From positions 62,001 through 126,000 of the forward strand of contig JABWCD010000011.1 in assembly GCA_013359265.1 (NCBI GenBank): a stretch of 64,000 nucleotides of DNA, written 5' to 3'. The notes beneath the pieces are model-generated. The model was given only the letters and a program-made list of their open reading frames with translations. It was not told the DNA's origin and made no database searches. The translations under genes and the position numbers were made by a program. Of this stretch, positions 46,310 to 56,510 are shown in pieces. How positions within the stretch are numbered: the stretch's first letter is position 1; each line of letters begins with the position of its first letter. The DNA is from Candidatus Hydrogenedentota bacterium (GTDB lineage: Bacteria > Hydrogenedentota > Hydrogenedentia > Hydrogenedentales > SLHB01).

Positions 46310-47202
46310 CACCGCGCGCTCAACACCCGTTTCGGCAGAATGCGCACGACGCCGAGATTCGACTGCACTTCGCCGAGCGCGAGGAGGTCGCCGTTTTCCG
46401 CCTTCACCTGGACCCAACCACTGTCCGCCGGACAATCGCTGCGCAGATCGCGCCGCTCGAGGGCGCCGCCCGTTTCGACGGTGGCGCGGCTCGCATTGCG
46501 GACGCACACAGCAGGAAGGTCGAGCGCGTCGTTGACCGGCAACAGCGCCGCGGCCACGTCGTCCGGCGATTGGAACGCGTCGACGGGTTTCGCCCGCTCG
46601 ATCGTGTGCTTGCCCACGGCCGTGCGCCGCAACGAGGCGAGCGTCGCACCGCAGCCGAGCTTCTCGCCTACGTCGTAGCACAACGTGCGCGCGTAGGTGC
46701 CGCGCGTGCACCGCACGCGAAACGCCGCGTCCGGCTCGGCATAGGAGAGCAACGTGAATTCTTTGACTGTCACCTTGCGCGGTTCGCGCTCGATCGTCTC
46801 GCCCTTGCGCGCGAGCTTGTAAAGGCGTTCGCCGCCCACCTTGACCGCGCTGACCATCGGCGGCACCTGCATGATATCGCCCGTCAATTCGTCGAACGCT
46901 TGTTGAATCTGGCCGGACGTCAACGGTGGTACAGGGCGTTCTTCGACCACTTTGCCGTCAAAATCGTACGAATCGGTGATTACCCCAAAGCGCATCGTGC
47001 CTTCGTATACCTTATCGAGTCCGGTAAGAAATTCGGACAGGCGCGTCGCGTTGCCGAGGCAGAGAATGAGCAGGCCCGTCGCGGCGGGGTCGAGGGTGCC
47101 GGTGTGGCCGATGCGCCGCATTTTCGCGGCCTTACGAATCCGGTCGACGACATCGTGCGATGTCATGCCGGCCGGTTTGTCCACCAGCAGGATGCCGTTC
47201 AT
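46309..47202 (-). CDS. truB: tRNA pseudouridine(55) synthase
   Basis: 297 residues. It isomerises U55 in the T-loop of tRNAs. The catalytic motif GHTGTLDPAATGLL with Asp38 is intact. GILLVDKPAGMTSHDVV at the N-terminus and RCTRGTYARTLCYDVGEKLG are family landmarks, and a C-terminal PUA-like domain (WVQVKAENGDLLALGEVQ) completes the usual length. It overlaps nrnA by four bases (ATGA) and ribF by one base. Confidence 0.96.
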   Translation of the reverse strand: MNGILLVDKPAGMTSHDVVDRIRKAAKMRRIGHTGTLDPAATGLLILCLGNATRLSEFLTGLDKVYEGTMRFGVITDSYDFDGKVVEERPVPPLTSGQIQQAFDELTGDIMQVPPMVSAVKVGGERLYKLARKGETIEREPRKVTVKEFTLLSYAEPDAAFRVRCTRGTYARTLCYDVGEKLGCGATLASLRRTAVGKHTIERAKPVDAFQSPDDVAAALLPVNDALDLPAVCVRNASRATVETGGALERRDLRSDCPADSGWVQVKAENGDLLALGEVQSNLGVVRILPKRVLSAR

Positions 47203-48185
47203 AGGTCGAGACCGGAATGCGATCGGAGATGCGCGAGCACCGTTTTGCGGGCGTCATCGATCGAACACTCGAGCGTCGCGCCCGCGGCCACCGCGTGACC
47301 GCCCCCGCCAAACGCGCGGCACAGTTCCGCGGCGTTCAATTCCGGCTGCGTACGAAAGCTGACTTTCGTCTTGCCGCCATTGGTTTCGCGGAAAAGCATC
47401 GCGACACGCACACCTTCGATGTTGCGGAGATAGTTGATGAGGCCGTCCGTGTCTTCCGGCAACGCGCCGGTCTCCGCAAGATCGTTGGATAAGATGTCCG
47501 CAAACGCAACGGTACCGTTCGCGAGAAATTGGATGCGGCCCAGCACGCGCTGCAACAGGCCGTATTTGCCGCGTGACATCGTGTCAATCACGCGTTCGGT
47601 AATCGCGCGAATGTTGATTCCGGCGTCCATCAGCACGGACGCGATGCGGTGCGACCGCGCGGTGGTGTTCGAGTAGCGGAAGCTGCCGGTGTCCGTCGTC
47701 TGCGCGGTGTAGATGCACTCCGCCGCGGACCGCGTGAGCGGCACGCCGCCCCGCATGAAAAGGTCGTACACCATCTCGCCCGCGGCCGCGTACGTCGGAT
47801 CGATCCATTTCACGACGCCGTCCGCGCTTTCGACAAGGTGATGATCGACAACGACAAAGCGCTCGGCCTTTGCAAGGAGCGGAGCGACTTTTCCGCTGCG
47901 GTCCGCGGTATGCGCGTCGATGAGGACAGCCGTATCGTACGAATCCACGACAGCGCCGGGAGCGACGATCCCGCTGGCGCCGTCAAGCCACGTGTATACG
48001 CGGGGCACCGGGTCTTCCAGCACGCATGTCACGCTGCTCTTGCCCATGCCGTGCAGCAAGTGGGCCAAAGCAAGGACACTGCCTATCGCGTCGCCGTCGG
48101 GGCTGATGTGGCTGGTGACGAGAAAGCGCGAACCCTGCCGGAGCGCCCCGATAACGTGTTCGGCCTCATGCGTCGAGATGGTCAT
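47199..48185 (-). CDS. nrnA: DHH/DHHA1 phosphoesterase, NrnA-like (oligoribonuclease/pAp phosphatase)
   Basis: 328 residues. It is expected to degrade nanoRNA and/or 3'-phosphoadenosine 5'-phosphate with Mn2+ in the cytoplasm. The DHH domain has SHISPDGDAIGS (Asp30, Asp32) and VVVDHHLV, and the DHHA1 domain ends with FGGGGHAVAAGATLE. The gene overlaps rbfA by 20 bases and truB by four, the usual place of nrnA in this operon. Confidence 0.92.
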   Translation of the reverse strand: MTISTHEAEHVIGALRQGSRFLVTSHISPDGDAIGSVLALAHLLHGMGKSSVTCVLEDPVPRVYTWLDGASGIVAPGAVVDSYDTAVLIDAHTADRSGKVAPLLAKAERFVVVDHHLVESADGVVKWIDPTYAAAGEMVYDLFMRGGVPLTRSAAECIYTAQTTDTGSFRYSNTTARSHRIASVLMDAGINIRAITERVIDTMSRGKYGLLQRVLGRIQFLANGTVAFADILSNDLAETGALPEDTDGLINYLRNIEGVRVAMLFRETNGGKTKVSFRTQPELNAAELCRAFGGGGHAVAAGATLECSIDDARKTVLAHLRSHSGLDL

Positions 48186-48540
48186 GGCCGCTCTGCTCCG
48201 CGTGAATCTCTTTGAACTTCTCTTCGAGGCGGTACGCGTCGTCGAGCGTCGTGTCCTCGGTGAATCGCAATTCGGGCGTAACGCGCATGCGCAACTGCTT
48301 GCCGATTTCCCGGCGCATCCACCCCGACGCCTGCCGCAACCCCACGAGGGAGCTCTTCTTCTCCTGGTCCGATCCGAACAGGCTCACGAACACGTCCGCG
48401 TACGCGAGATCGGGTGACATCTTCACCCCCATGACAGACACAAAGCCGATGCGCGGGTCTTTCACGCCCTTCGTAAGCAACTCGGCGACGAGCTTTCGTA
48501 TCTCTTCCGCGACGCGGGTGGGTCTACCGTGGGGCATCAC
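48166..48540 (-). CDS. rbfA: ribosome-binding factor A
   Basis: 124 residues. A KH-fold protein that binds the immature 30S subunit and helps process 16S rRNA. Family pattern: RPTRVAEEIRKLVAELLTKG, DPRIGFVSVMGVKMSPDLAY and RVTPELRFTEDTTLDDAYRL. It overlaps the DUF503 gene by four bases and nrnA by 20 bases. Confidence 0.94.
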   Translation of the reverse strand: MMPHGRPTRVAEEIRKLVAELLTKGVKDPRIGFVSVMGVKMSPDLAYADVFVSLFGSDQEKKSSLVGLRQASGWMRREIGKQLRMRVTPELRFTEDTTLDDAYRLEEKFKEIHAEQSGHDHLDA

Positions 48541-48821
48541 ATCATCTCGATATTCACGCCGGTCACAATCGCGTTTGCATTGTTCTCGGCGTAGTGCGCA
48601 ATTTCATTGAGTTGCGTGTTCACAAACCGGCTGTCGTCGCCGACCACGCATACGGCGAGTTGGCAATAGACCCAATGGTCCTTGTTGTCGCCGACTTCCG
48701 ACACGGAACAATTGTACCGGTTCCGCAGTTTTTCTTTCAGCCCCTTGACGACGCGGCGTTTGTCCTTCAGCGAGCGGGACCCGGGGACCGACAAGTCGAG
48801 CGTGAGTAGACCGATCGTCAC
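48537..48821 (-). CDS. DUF503 (YlxP-like) protein
   Basis: 94 residues, full-length for DUF503: LTLDLSVPGSRSLKDKRRVV and NCSVSEVGDNKDHWVYCQLA are typical. A small ferredoxin-like-fold protein, commonly between infB and rbfA, thought to be linked to ribosome assembly; the biochemical role is unknown. It starts ten bases after infB and overlaps rbfA. Confidence 0.9.
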   Translation of the reverse strand: MTIGLLTLDLSVPGSRSLKDKRRVVKGLKEKLRNRYNCSVSEVGDNKDHWVYCQLAVCVVGDDSRFVNTQLNEIAHYAENNANAIVTGVNIEMM

Positions 48822-48831
48822 TGCGCGCGCC

Positions 48832-51579
48832 TTACTCCAGCGTGCGTTTCACGGCCTCCACGCGGTAGGCCTCGATCACGTCGCCGGGCTTGATGTCTTC
48901 GTAGTTGTCGAGCTTGATGCCGCATTCGAAGCCCGCCGCGACCGATCGCGCGTCGTCCTTCATGCGCTTGAGCGATCCCAGCTTGCCTTCGTGTACGACG
49001 ACGCCGTCGCGCGTCAGGCGCACGAGCGATGTGCGCGCGATCTCGCCATCGAGCACGTAGCACCCGGCAATGTTGCCGAGCGCCGACGAGCGGAACACCT
49101 GGCGGATTTCGACGTGGCCGGTCACCACTTCCTTCGATTCAGGCGCAAGCATACCCTCGAGCGCGAGGCGGACTTCCTCGATCGCTTCGTAAATGATGCG
49201 GTAGGTGCGAATGTCGACGCCGTGCTGCTCGGCGAGTTTCTGCGCTTTCGGGCTCGCGGCCACGTGGAAGCCGATGATGACCGCGTCGCTCGCGCTGGCG
49301 AGCATCACGTCGGATTCGTTGATTGCGCCGACGCCGCTGTGCACGACTTTCACCTGCACTTCGCTCGAACCGATCTTCGCCAGGCTCGACTCGAACACGT
49401 CTACCGAACCTTGCACGTCCGCCTTCAGCACGACGTTGAGCACGTTCTTTTCGCCCGCCATCATCTGCTCGGCGAAATCCTCGAGCGTGATGCGCTTGGC
49501 GCCTGCGCCCTGTTTGCGGCGCGCGTAGTCCGCGCGTTTCTCGGCGATGGCGCGCGCGGTGCGTTCGTCCGCGACGGCGATAAACGCATCGCCGGCGTTC
49601 GGCGGCGTGCTAAACCCGGTAACGACGACCGGCGTCGACGGTCCGGCTTCCAGGACGTTTTGGCCGCGCGCGGTGTGAATCGAGCGCACGCGCCCGTACG
49701 ATTCGCCCGCGAGGAACACATCGCCGACGCGCAGCGTGCCGGACTGCACCAGCACCCACGCCACGGGGCCCTGCCCGCGCGAGATTTCCGATTCGATAAT
49801 CGTTCCGCGCGCTTTCTTGTTCGGATTGGCTTTCAACTCGAGCATTTCCGCCTGGAGCACGAGCAGCTCGAGCAGATCGTCCACGCCGACGCCCTGCTTC
49901 GCGGAAATATCCTTCATGATGGTCTTGCCGCCCCACGCTTCGTCCGTCAACTCGTACTTGATGAGTTCCTGGCGGATGCGGTCGGGCTGCGCGTCGGGCT
50001 TGTCGATCTTGTTGACGGCGACCACGATGGGCACTTCCGCGGCCTTTGCGTGGTCGATGGCCTCGACCGTTTGCGGCATGACGCCGTCGTCCGCGGCGAC
50101 TACCAGCACGACAATGTCCGTGCATTGTGCGCCGCGTGCGCGCATGGCGGTAAAGGCTTCGTGACCCGGCGTATCGAGAAACACGACGCGGCCATTGCCG
50201 ATGGGGACATCGTACGCGGCGATGTGCTGCGTGATGCCGCCCGCTTCGCCCGCGGCGACGTTGGCGCTGCGCACGCGATCGAGGAAGGTCGTCTTGCCGT
50301 GGTCCACGTGGCCCATCACGGTGATGACCGGCGCGCGCGGCTGCAGGTCCTCCGGTTTGTCCGGCTCCTCGATGAGAAGTTCCGTTTCCTCGGGAATGAC
50401 GGACTGCACTTCGAAGCCCTTTGGCTCCGCCAGTTTCCTGATTACGTCCAGTCCGAGTTCCTGGTTCTTGGTCGCCATGATGTTGAGGTCCATCAGATCG
50501 AGGATCAGATCGTTCACGCCGGCGCCCATGGCGTTGGCGAGTTCCTCGACCGACATGGTCTCCTCGACTTCGATCACGTTCGACTCGGTCAATTCCTCTA
50601 CGATTTCGTATTCCCCCGTGTCCGCCCGGAACTTCTTGCGTTTGCGTTTGCGCGGGCCCACGCCGAACTGGCTGCCCGAAAGGTACTGGCTGACCGCGGC
50701 GGCCGCGTCGCGCTGGATGGTATCCGCGCCACGCTGCTTCTCCGCGCGTTTCTGCTTCTTGCGCGCCGTCTTGCCGGTGCCCGCGCGCCGCGCTTCCTGT
50801 TGGCGCTGCGCGAGGCGCTTGGCCATCAGTTCGGCGGCCTTGCGTTGCACCTCCGCGACGACCGCGGGGTCCGGCTTTGCGAGCGGCTTCGCCGCCGCCT
50901 TGAGCTTGCGCTCTTCTTCCTCTTCTTGGACGCGTTCGGCTTCCGCCAGGACGTCGCTGACTTCTTCCTCTTCCTCTTCAATGACCGGGCCGGTGGGGAT
51001 TTCCTCGACGACCGCCTCGTCGACCTTCACGTGCGTTCCGTCCGCGCGGACGATTTCAACCACGGGTTCCGCGCGATCGACCGCGCTACCGATGATGATT
51101 TCCGGGCCCTTGGGTTTTTCGACGACTTTCTTCTTCGGGGCGGGCACCGGCTTGGCGACGGGCTTCTTGACGACGGGGACCTTAACTTCGGGAAGGACTA
51201 TGCCCGCGTTCGCCGCGTCGCCGCGAACAATCTCGACGACGGGGTGATGCTCTTCTTCCTGGGCCTTGGCGGCTTCGGCGGCCGCCTTTTTGTCGGCGCG
51301 TTCTTTTTCGGCTTTCGCCTTGCGGGTTTCGGCGCCCTTCTTGGCGGCTGCCCGCCGCTTCTCTTCCTTCGCTTTCTCTTTGTCCGCCTCGCCGAGTTTT
51401 TTCTTTCGGATGTTTTCCGCGACCTTAGGGTCGTCGGAGACTTCGATCAGCAGATCGCACGATTCATCGTCGATCTTGGACTCAGGTCCATCGACTTCGA
51501 TGAACATGTAGCGCAGCTGTTCGACGGCCCACTCCGGCGACATGCCGAGCCGATCGCACAGGCTGGAAACGGTCTGCAT
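48832..51579 (-). CDS. infB: translation initiation factor IF-2
   Basis: 915 residues. GTPase that positions fMet-tRNA on the 30S subunit and drives subunit joining. The N-terminal 310 residues are charged, low-complexity and rich in Lys, Glu and Ala. An IF2N-type domain ([20 protein letters not shown]) lies at about 342-390. The G domain starts at 418: G1 GHVDHGKT at 423-430, then DTPGHEAF and NKID. Domains II, III and IV follow to the C-terminus. The start 58 bases after nusA leaves no room for ylxR, often found in that gap. The very long plus-strand frame across this gene is a shadow. Confidence 0.97.
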   Translation of the reverse strand: MQTVSSLCDRLGMSPEWAVEQLRYMFIEVDGPESKIDDESCDLLIEVSDDPKVAENIRKKKLGEADKEKAKEEKRRAAAKKGAETRKAKAEKERADKKAAAEAAKAQEEEHHPVVEIVRGDAANAGIVLPEVKVPVVKKPVAKPVPAPKKKVVEKPKGPEIIIGSAVDRAEPVVEIVRADGTHVKVDEAVVEEIPTGPVIEEEEEEVSDVLAEAERVQEEEEERKLKAAAKPLAKPDPAVVAEVQRKAAELMAKRLAQRQQEARRAGTGKTARKKQKRAEKQRGADTIQRDAAAAVSQYLSGSQFGVGPRKRKRKKFRADTGEYEIVEELTESNVIEVEETMSVEELANAMGAGVNDLILDLMDLNIMATKNQELGLDVIRKLAEPKGFEVQSVIPEETELLIEEPDKPEDLQPRAPVITVMGHVDHGKTTFLDRVRSANVAAGEAGGITQHIAAYDVPIGNGRVVFLDTPGHEAFTAMRARGAQCTDIVVLVVAADDGVMPQTVEAIDHAKAAEVPIVVAVNKIDKPDAQPDRIRQELIKYELTDEAWGGKTIMKDISAKQGVGVDDLLELLVLQAEMLELKANPNKKARGTIIESEISRGQGPVAWVLVQSGTLRVGDVFLAGESYGRVRSIHTARGQNVLEAGPSTPVVVTGFSTPPNAGDAFIAVADERTARAIAEKRADYARRKQGAGAKRITLEDFAEQMMAGEKNVLNVVLKADVQGSVDVFESSLAKIGSSEVQVKVVHSGVGAINESDVMLASASDAVIIGFHVAASPKAQKLAEQHGVDIRTYRIIYEAIEEVRLALEGMLAPESKEVVTGHVEIRQVFRSSALGNIAGCYVLDGEIARTSLVRLTRDGVVVHEGKLGSLKRMKDDARSVAAGFECGIKLDNYEDIKPGDVIEAYRVEAVKRTLE

Positions 51580-51637
51580 TCAGTCCTACTCCCGAGACCC
51601 CGGTTACTCACTTGCGCGCGCATCGCGAACGCATGGT

Positions 51638-52756
51638 TCACTCCGCCTCGCTGGTTGCGGCGCCGCCCTCTGCCCCTCCGGCAACGGGCGCGCCGCTTTC
51701 ATCCACTTCGACGCCGGTCAATTCGACGTCGCTCTTGATATCGATGCTCCATCCCATCAGCCGCGACGCAAGCCGCGCGTTCTGCCCGCGCTTGCCGATT
51801 GCGAGCGAAAGCTGATCGTGGGGGACAATCACGAGAATCGTCTTCGTCTCTTCGTCTACGGTGATGTCGAGAATGTCCGCCGGGTTCAGCGCGTTGCCGC
51901 ACATCTCGACCGGATCGTCGCTCCAGCGCACGATGTCGATCTTCTCGCCGCACAATTCCTCGACCACCGCGCGCACGCGCGACCCTTTCATGCCCACGCA
52001 CGCGCCCACGGGATCGACGTTCGCGTCCTTCGACGCGACGGCAATCTTCGTGCGGCTGCCCGCCTCGCGCGCGATTGCACGAATCTCGACCGTACCGTCG
52101 TAAATCTCCGGCACTTCCATGTCGAACAACGCGCGCACCAGTTCCGGCGACGTGCGCGACAGCACCACCTGCGGGCCGCGCGCGTTCTTGTCCACCTCGT
52201 GCAGATACGCGCGCACGCGGTCGCCCGGCTTGAAATTCTCGCGCGGCGACTGCTGGCTCTGCGGCAGAATCGCCTCCGCCTTGCCCACGGTCACGATCAC
52301 GTTTCCGTGGCTCACGCGCTTCACGATGCCGGTAACCAACTCGCCCTCGCGCTTCTTAAACTCGTCATAGACGTTTTCGCGCTCGGCGTCCTTCAACTTT
52401 TGAATAATCACCTGCTTCGCCGTCTGCGCGGCGATGCGGCCAAAGTCCTTCGCTTCCGCGGGCACCTTCAACGTGTCGCCCACTTGCGCCGCGGGATTCA
52501 TTTGCTGGCCTTCGGCCAACGACATTTCCTTTGCCGGGTCCTCGATAGTCTCGACGATCGTGCGAAGCTCGAACACCTTCCACGCGAGCGTCTTCGGATC
52601 GATATCGACTGCGATGGACGCCGTCGGCGGAAAGCTTTTGCGCGCGGCGGTTTCGATCGCGCTGCGGATTGCCTCGAGCAGCGTGGCGCGATCCACGCTT
52701 TTCTCCGCCTGGAGCTGCTGCAAAATCGCCTGCAGGTTCAACTCTTTCGGGTCCAC
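51638..52756 (-). CDS. nusA: transcription elongation/termination factor NusA
   Basis: 372 residues. It binds RNA polymerase and modulates pausing, termination and antitermination. Order: N-terminal polymerase-binding domain (1-125), S1 domain (GELVTGIVKRVSHGNVIVTV, about 136-205), KH1 and KH2 (PVGACVGMKGSRVRAVVEEL and LAIGKRGQNARLASRLMGW). The C-terminal acidic repeats of proteobacterial NusA are absent, as in many phyla. It starts 23 bases after rimP. The hairpin in the rimP leader could make expression self-regulated. Confidence 0.96.
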   Translation of the reverse strand: MDPKELNLQAILQQLQAEKSVDRATLLEAIRSAIETAARKSFPPTASIAVDIDPKTLAWKVFELRTIVETIEDPAKEMSLAEGQQMNPAAQVGDTLKVPAEAKDFGRIAAQTAKQVIIQKLKDAERENVYDEFKKREGELVTGIVKRVSHGNVIVTVGKAEAILPQSQQSPRENFKPGDRVRAYLHEVDKNARGPQVVLSRTSPELVRALFDMEVPEIYDGTVEIRAIAREAGSRTKIAVASKDANVDPVGACVGMKGSRVRAVVEELCGEKIDIVRWSDDPVEMCGNALNPADILDITVDEETKTILVIVPHDQLSLAIGKRGQNARLASRLMGWSIDIKSDVELTGVEVDESGAPVAGGAEGGAATSEAE

Positions 52757-52779
52757 GGCACTTACCTCGCTCCCGGCCG

Positions 52780-53235
52780 TTACCGGTCCAGGTTCGCTCG
52801 TTGCACATTCTCAAACGCGATGGCGTATACCTGTCCATCACACTCGACGCTCACCGCGCCGTCAACGACTCCACGAATCACGCCCTTGAACTTCTTGCGC
52901 CCGTCCACCGGCATCGCGCTCTTCAGCGTGACCCGCTCGCCGGCGAACCGCTCGAAATCTTCCGGCTTGCGCACCGGCCGGTCCACACCCGGCGAAGACA
53001 CTTCCAGCACATAGCTGTCCGTAAGAAACTCCGCCGCGTCCAGCACCGGGCCCAACACCTGCGATACCGCTACACAGTCGTCGAGCGTGACACCGCCTTC
53101 GCGGTCCACGTACAGGCGCAAAATACCGCGCCCGCCCTGCCCCGCGAACTCCAGCTCCACCAACTCGAATCCCTGTTCGAGCAGGTGCGGCTCGATCTCG
53201 CGCCAGGCGCGCCGAACCAGCTCCCGCGTATCCAC
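52780..53235 (-). CDS. rimP: ribosome maturation factor RimP
   Basis: 151 residues from GTG 53235, which has AAAGGGG six bases upstream and gives the family length; an ATG further upstream at 53301 would read through the leader hairpin. RimP assists 30S assembly. Landmarks: FELVELEFAGQGGRGILRLY, GGVTLDDCVAVSQVLGPVLD and YVLEVSSPGVDRPVRKPEDF. It is the first gene of the nusA-infB operon. Confidence 0.94.
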   Translation of the reverse strand: MDTRELVRRAWREIEPHLLEQGFELVELEFAGQGGRGILRLYVDREGGVTLDDCVAVSQVLGPVLDAAEFLTDSYVLEVSSPGVDRPVRKPEDFERFAGERVTLKSAMPVDGRKKFKGVIRGVVDGAVSVECDGQVYAIAFENVQRANLDR

Positions 53236-53268
53236 GTAAGCCCCTTTCGGCCCACATGGGCACCAAGT

Positions 53269-53294
53269 AAAAAGAGTGGGATCGACCCACTCTT
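53269..53294 (-). terminator. terminator-like hairpin in the rimP leader (possible attenuator)
   Basis: Read on the minus strand: AAGAGTGGG, five-base loop TCGAT, CCCACTCTT, continuing directly into a T-run (53273-53269). It lies about 34 bases before the rimP GTG. A possible -10 (TATGCT, 53333-53328) lies upstream, so the hairpin would be transcribed with the operon. Confidence 0.65.
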
Positions 53295-53301
53295 GTGTCA
53301 A

Positions 53302-53907
53302 GGACGCGCAATTACAAGGGCTAGCTTAGCATACAATGGGAACGAGGTGCAACCACACGGCGGGCAGTTGGGCCGCCGTTACCTCACAAAGCACAGTGAC
53401 GGCAAGTAATTACCCGGATCGCACAGCCCGGAGGTGGCCGCAACCAAACGACGGTCCGTCCCGGGCGATCTCCTTCGCCGACGCGGCTTCGACTGAATCC
53501 GATCGGTACAGAATCTCGCGTGTTAGGTTCCGGTTAGGGGACGTCCTGCGGCGCATGAATTGGCCTGAGGATGCATGGGCGCCATCGCCCTGAATACGAG
53601 TGTTGGGACGCCCCGCCGAAATCGTGAAAAAAAGTGCGATTTAATCCGCAACAATTCAAGATATTAGAGCTAGTACACAGTCTATATAGCGCACAATTTT
53701 GCATTAAATAAAGGCCGTAGTTCGGCACTGGATGCCGATTAGCGACAATTGCCTTGGTGCGGAGATTGTGGCAAAATATCGCCTGTTTGCCGGATTTGGC
53801 GGTGACCATACGGTTACGCGCGTGCGGCCGACGCGCCCAGGCTGGGTTAAGGCGGCGGCTAGGCTGTAAATAGCTGGTAAGTAGTCACTTACAGGTGATT
53901 TAGCACA
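53302..53907. other. about 600-bp divergent spacer with an AT-rich block
   Basis: Separates the rimP operon (minus) from nqrA (plus). The part 53625-53720 is far richer in A and T than the rest of the window and includes CTATATAGCGC and TTAAATAAAG, a likely promoter zone. A short palindrome GTAAGT-AGTC-ACTTAC (53877-53892) and AGGTGA (53893-53898) sit just before the nqrA ATG; the latter is its ribosome binding site. Small frames in the spacer have non-coding composition. No tRNA or known riboswitch is recognised. Confidence 0.5.
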
Positions 53908-55275
53908 ATGGCAGTCCACACCATCAAGAAGGGCCTCAATCTGCCCATCGCGGGGGACCCCGAGCAGGTTATTGACGCCGGCCGTGGCATCACGCGTGTC
54001 GCGTTGCTGGCGGATGACTATATCGGTATGCGGCCCACGATGCTTGTGCAGGCCGGCGATTCCGTCAAACGCGGGCAACCGCTTTTCGAGGACAAGAAGA
54101 ACCCGGGCGTTATCTACACATCGCCCGGCGCGGGCACGATTGTCGCCATCAACCGTGGCGAGAAGCGCGCGTTTCAGTCCGTGGTCGTCGAACTCGACGC
54201 CGCCGAACGGAAAGGCGAAGGCGAACAGGCCGCGTTCGCGAACTTCACCGGCAACGATCCCGCGGGACTCAGCCGCGATCAGATTAAAGCGCTGCTTGTC
54301 GAGTCCGGATTGTGGGCCGCGCTGCGTACGCGCCCGTTCAGCAAAGTTCCCGCACCGGACACGACGCCTTTCGCGATCTTCGCCACCGCGACCGACACGA
54401 ACCCGCACGCGCCAAACCCTGAACTGGTCATCAAGGGACACGAAAAGGACTTCGAGCGCGGACTGATTTGTGTCGCCAAATTGACTGAGGGGCGCACGTA
54501 TCTCTGCAAAGCGCGCGGCGCCTCGATCCCCGCGAACCCGAACACCGGCATTCAGATCGAAGAGTTCGAGGGCGTGCATCCCGCGGGCACCGTCGGTGTG
54601 CATATCAACCGGCTGGCGCCGGTCAGCCATAAGAAGTCCGTGTGGCACGTGAACTATCAGGACATTATCGCCATCGGGAAGCTTTTCGGCAGCGGGAAAC
54701 TCTTCGTTGAACGCGTTATTTCGCTGGCGGGCCCATCGGTCAAGAGACCGCGCTTGGTACGCACGCGGCTCGGCGCATCAACTTCGGACCTCGTCGAGGG
54801 CGAATTGAAGGAAGGCGAGCAGCGCGTCGTCAGCGGCTCTGTATTGTCGGGTCGCGCCGCGGCCGGCGATATCTTCGGCTATCTTGGCCGGTATCACCAC
54901 CAGATTTCCGTATTGCGCGAGGGGCGCGACCGCGAATTCCTCGGATGGGCGGCGCCGGGCATGAAGAAGTTTTCGATCATCCCCGTATTCGCCTCGAAAC
55001 TGTTCGGCGGCAAGTTCGAGTTTACGACGAATACCAACGGTTCTCCGCGCGCGATGGTCCCCATCGGCATGTACGAAAAGGTCATGCCCATGGACATTGT
55101 GCCTACGTACTTGCTTCGGTCGCTGTTGATCGGCGACATGGAAGAAGCGGAAAAACTCGGCGTGCTCGAACTCGACGAAGAAGACCTCGCGCTGTGCACC
55201 TTCGTATGCCCGGGCAAGCACGACTTTGGCGTGCACCTGCGCGAGATGCTGAACAAGATTGACAAGGAAGGCTGA
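53908..55275 (+). CDS. nqrA: Na+-translocating NADH:quinone reductase subunit A
   Basis: 455 residues. A peripheral cytoplasmic subunit of the sodium-pumping NADH:ubiquinone oxidoreductase, implicated in quinone interaction. N-terminal landmark [13 protein letters not shown]; the barrel-sandwich part has [20 protein letters not shown]; the C-terminus ([20 protein letters not shown]) is the conserved CxFxCPGK-type end. The ATG has AGGTGA nine bases upstream. Its stop overlaps the nqrB start by one base. First gene of nqrABCDEF-apbE-HAB-nqrM. Confidence 0.96.
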   Translation: MAVHTIKKGLNLPIAGDPEQVIDAGRGITRVALLADDYIGMRPTMLVQAGDSVKRGQPLFEDKKNPGVIYTSPGAGTIVAINRGEKRAFQSVVVELDAAERKGEGEQAAFANFTGNDPAGLSRDQIKALLVESGLWAALRTRPFSKVPAPDTTPFAIFATATDTNPHAPNPELVIKGHEKDFERGLICVAKLTEGRTYLCKARGASIPANPNTGIQIEEFEGVHPAGTVGVHINRLAPVSHKKSVWHVNYQDIIAIGKLFGSGKLFVERVISLAGPSVKRPRLVRTRLGASTSDLVEGELKEGEQRVVSGSVLSGRAAAGDIFGYLGRYHHQISVLREGRDREFLGWAAPGMKKFSIIPVFASKLFGGKFEFTTNTNGSPRAMVPIGMYEKVMPMDIVPTYLLRSLLIGDMEEAEKLGVLELDEEDLALCTFVCPGKHDFGVHLREMLNKIDKEG

Positions 55276-56510
55276 TGAAATTCCTGCTCGATCTCAATAA
55301 CCGCGTCAAGAAAAACTTCGAGAGGGGCGGCCGCTTCGAAAAGCTGTACCCCTTGTTCGAGGCGAACGACACGTTTCTGTTCACGCCGGATTCCGTGACG
55401 CGGACCGCATCGCACGTGCGCGATGGACTCGACCTGAAGCGCATGATGATCACCGTCGTGGTCGCGCTCATTCCGTGTACGGTCTTCGCGATGTGGAACG
55501 TCGGGTATCAGGCGAACCTCGCCATCGACCCCGCGAAAATCGAGAGCCTTACCGGGTTTCAAAACGCGGTGATTCAGGCACTCGGTATCGGATACAACGC
55601 GAGCAACCCGATCGCGTGCTTCCTTCATGGCGCGCTGTATTTCCTGCCCGTCTACGTCGTGACCATTCTTGCCGGCGGGTTTTGGGAAGTCATATTCGCG
55701 ATTGTCCGCAAGCACGAGGTGAACGAAGGGTTCCTTGTCACGAGCCTGCTCATTCCACTCACGCTCCCGCCGACGATCCCCTTGTGGCAGGTCGCTATCG
55801 GCACCAGCTTTGGCATTGTGTTCGGCAAGGAAGTATTCGGCGGAACCGGCATGAACTTCCTCAATCCCGCATTGGTGGCGCGCGCATTTCTCTTTTTCGC
55901 GTATCCCGGCCAAATTACCGGAGATCAGGTGTGGGTCGCCGCGGACCAAGCCGCCCGTGTAGACGGCTACAGCGGTGCGACGATCCTCGGTATAACGCGT
56001 TTAGAAGGCTTTAACCACGCCGCCTCCGAGCACAGCTACTCGTGGTGGAAGGCGTTTTCCGGCGTCGAGCTGGGATCGATGGGCGAAACGTCGGCGCTGA
56101 TGTGTTTCATCGGCGCGGTCATCCTGATTGCGACGGGAGTCGGCTCGTGGCGCACGATGTCGGGCGTCGCGGTCGGCACTATTGTCATGTCGCTGCTGAT
56201 GAACATGGTCCACTCGACCACGAACGGGTCGTTCGAGATCCCGTTCTACTGGCACATGGTGATGGGTGGCTGGGCCTTCGGCACCGTGTTTATGGCGACC
56301 GACCCTGTTTCATCCGCCTTCACCAACACCGGAAAGCTGATCTACGGCTTCATGATTGGCGCGTTCGTCGTGCTCGTGCGCGTTGTGAACCCGGCGTATC
56401 CCGAGGCGATGATGTTGTCGATTCTGTTTATGAACATGCTCGCGCCGCTGGTCGACCACTACGTGGTCAAGGCGAACATCAAGAAGAGGTTGGCGCGCAA
56501 TGCAGCTTAA
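55275..56510 (+). CDS. nqrB: Na+-translocating NADH:quinone reductase subunit B
   Basis: 411 residues and about ten membrane spans. It carries a covalent FMN and riboflavin and forms part of the Na+ path. The flavinylation motif DGYSGATILG puts the FMN-linked Thr at 236, the same number as reported for Vibrio NqrB. Landmarks: EVFGGTGMNFLNPALVARAF and MATDPVSSAFTNTGK. It overlaps nqrA by one base and nqrC by 11 bases. The FMN is expected to be attached by the ApbE encoded downstream. Confidence 0.96.
   Translation: MKFLLDLNNRVKKNFERGGRFEKLYPLFEANDTFLFTPDSVTRTASHVRDGLDLKRMMITVVVALIPCTVFAMWNVGYQANLAIDPAKIESLTGFQNAVIQALGIGYNASNPIACFLHGALYFLPVYVVTILAGGFWEVIFAIVRKHEVNEGFLVTSLLIPLTLPPTIPLWQVAIGTSFGIVFGKEVFGGTGMNFLNPALVARAFLFFAYPGQITGDQVWVAADQAARVDGYSGATILGITRLEGFNHAASEHSYSWWKAFSGVELGSMGETSALMCFIGAVILIATGVGSWRTMSGVAVGTIVMSLLMNMVHSTTNGSFEIPFYWHMVMGGWAFGTVFMATDPVSSAFTNTGKLIYGFMIGAFVVLVRVVNPAYPEAMMLSILFMNMLAPLVDHYVVKANIKKRLARNAA

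Noticed and set aside
48682-51738. Very long plus-strand open frame across infB
   Set aside because: It lies antisense to an unmistakable infB and consists of arginine/histidine/alanine-rich sequence without motifs; it is a GC-bias shadow.
53534-53809. Small minus-strand frame in the rimP-nqrA spacer
   Set aside because: Cysteine- and asparagine-rich translation without a ribosome binding site, produced by the AT-rich block.
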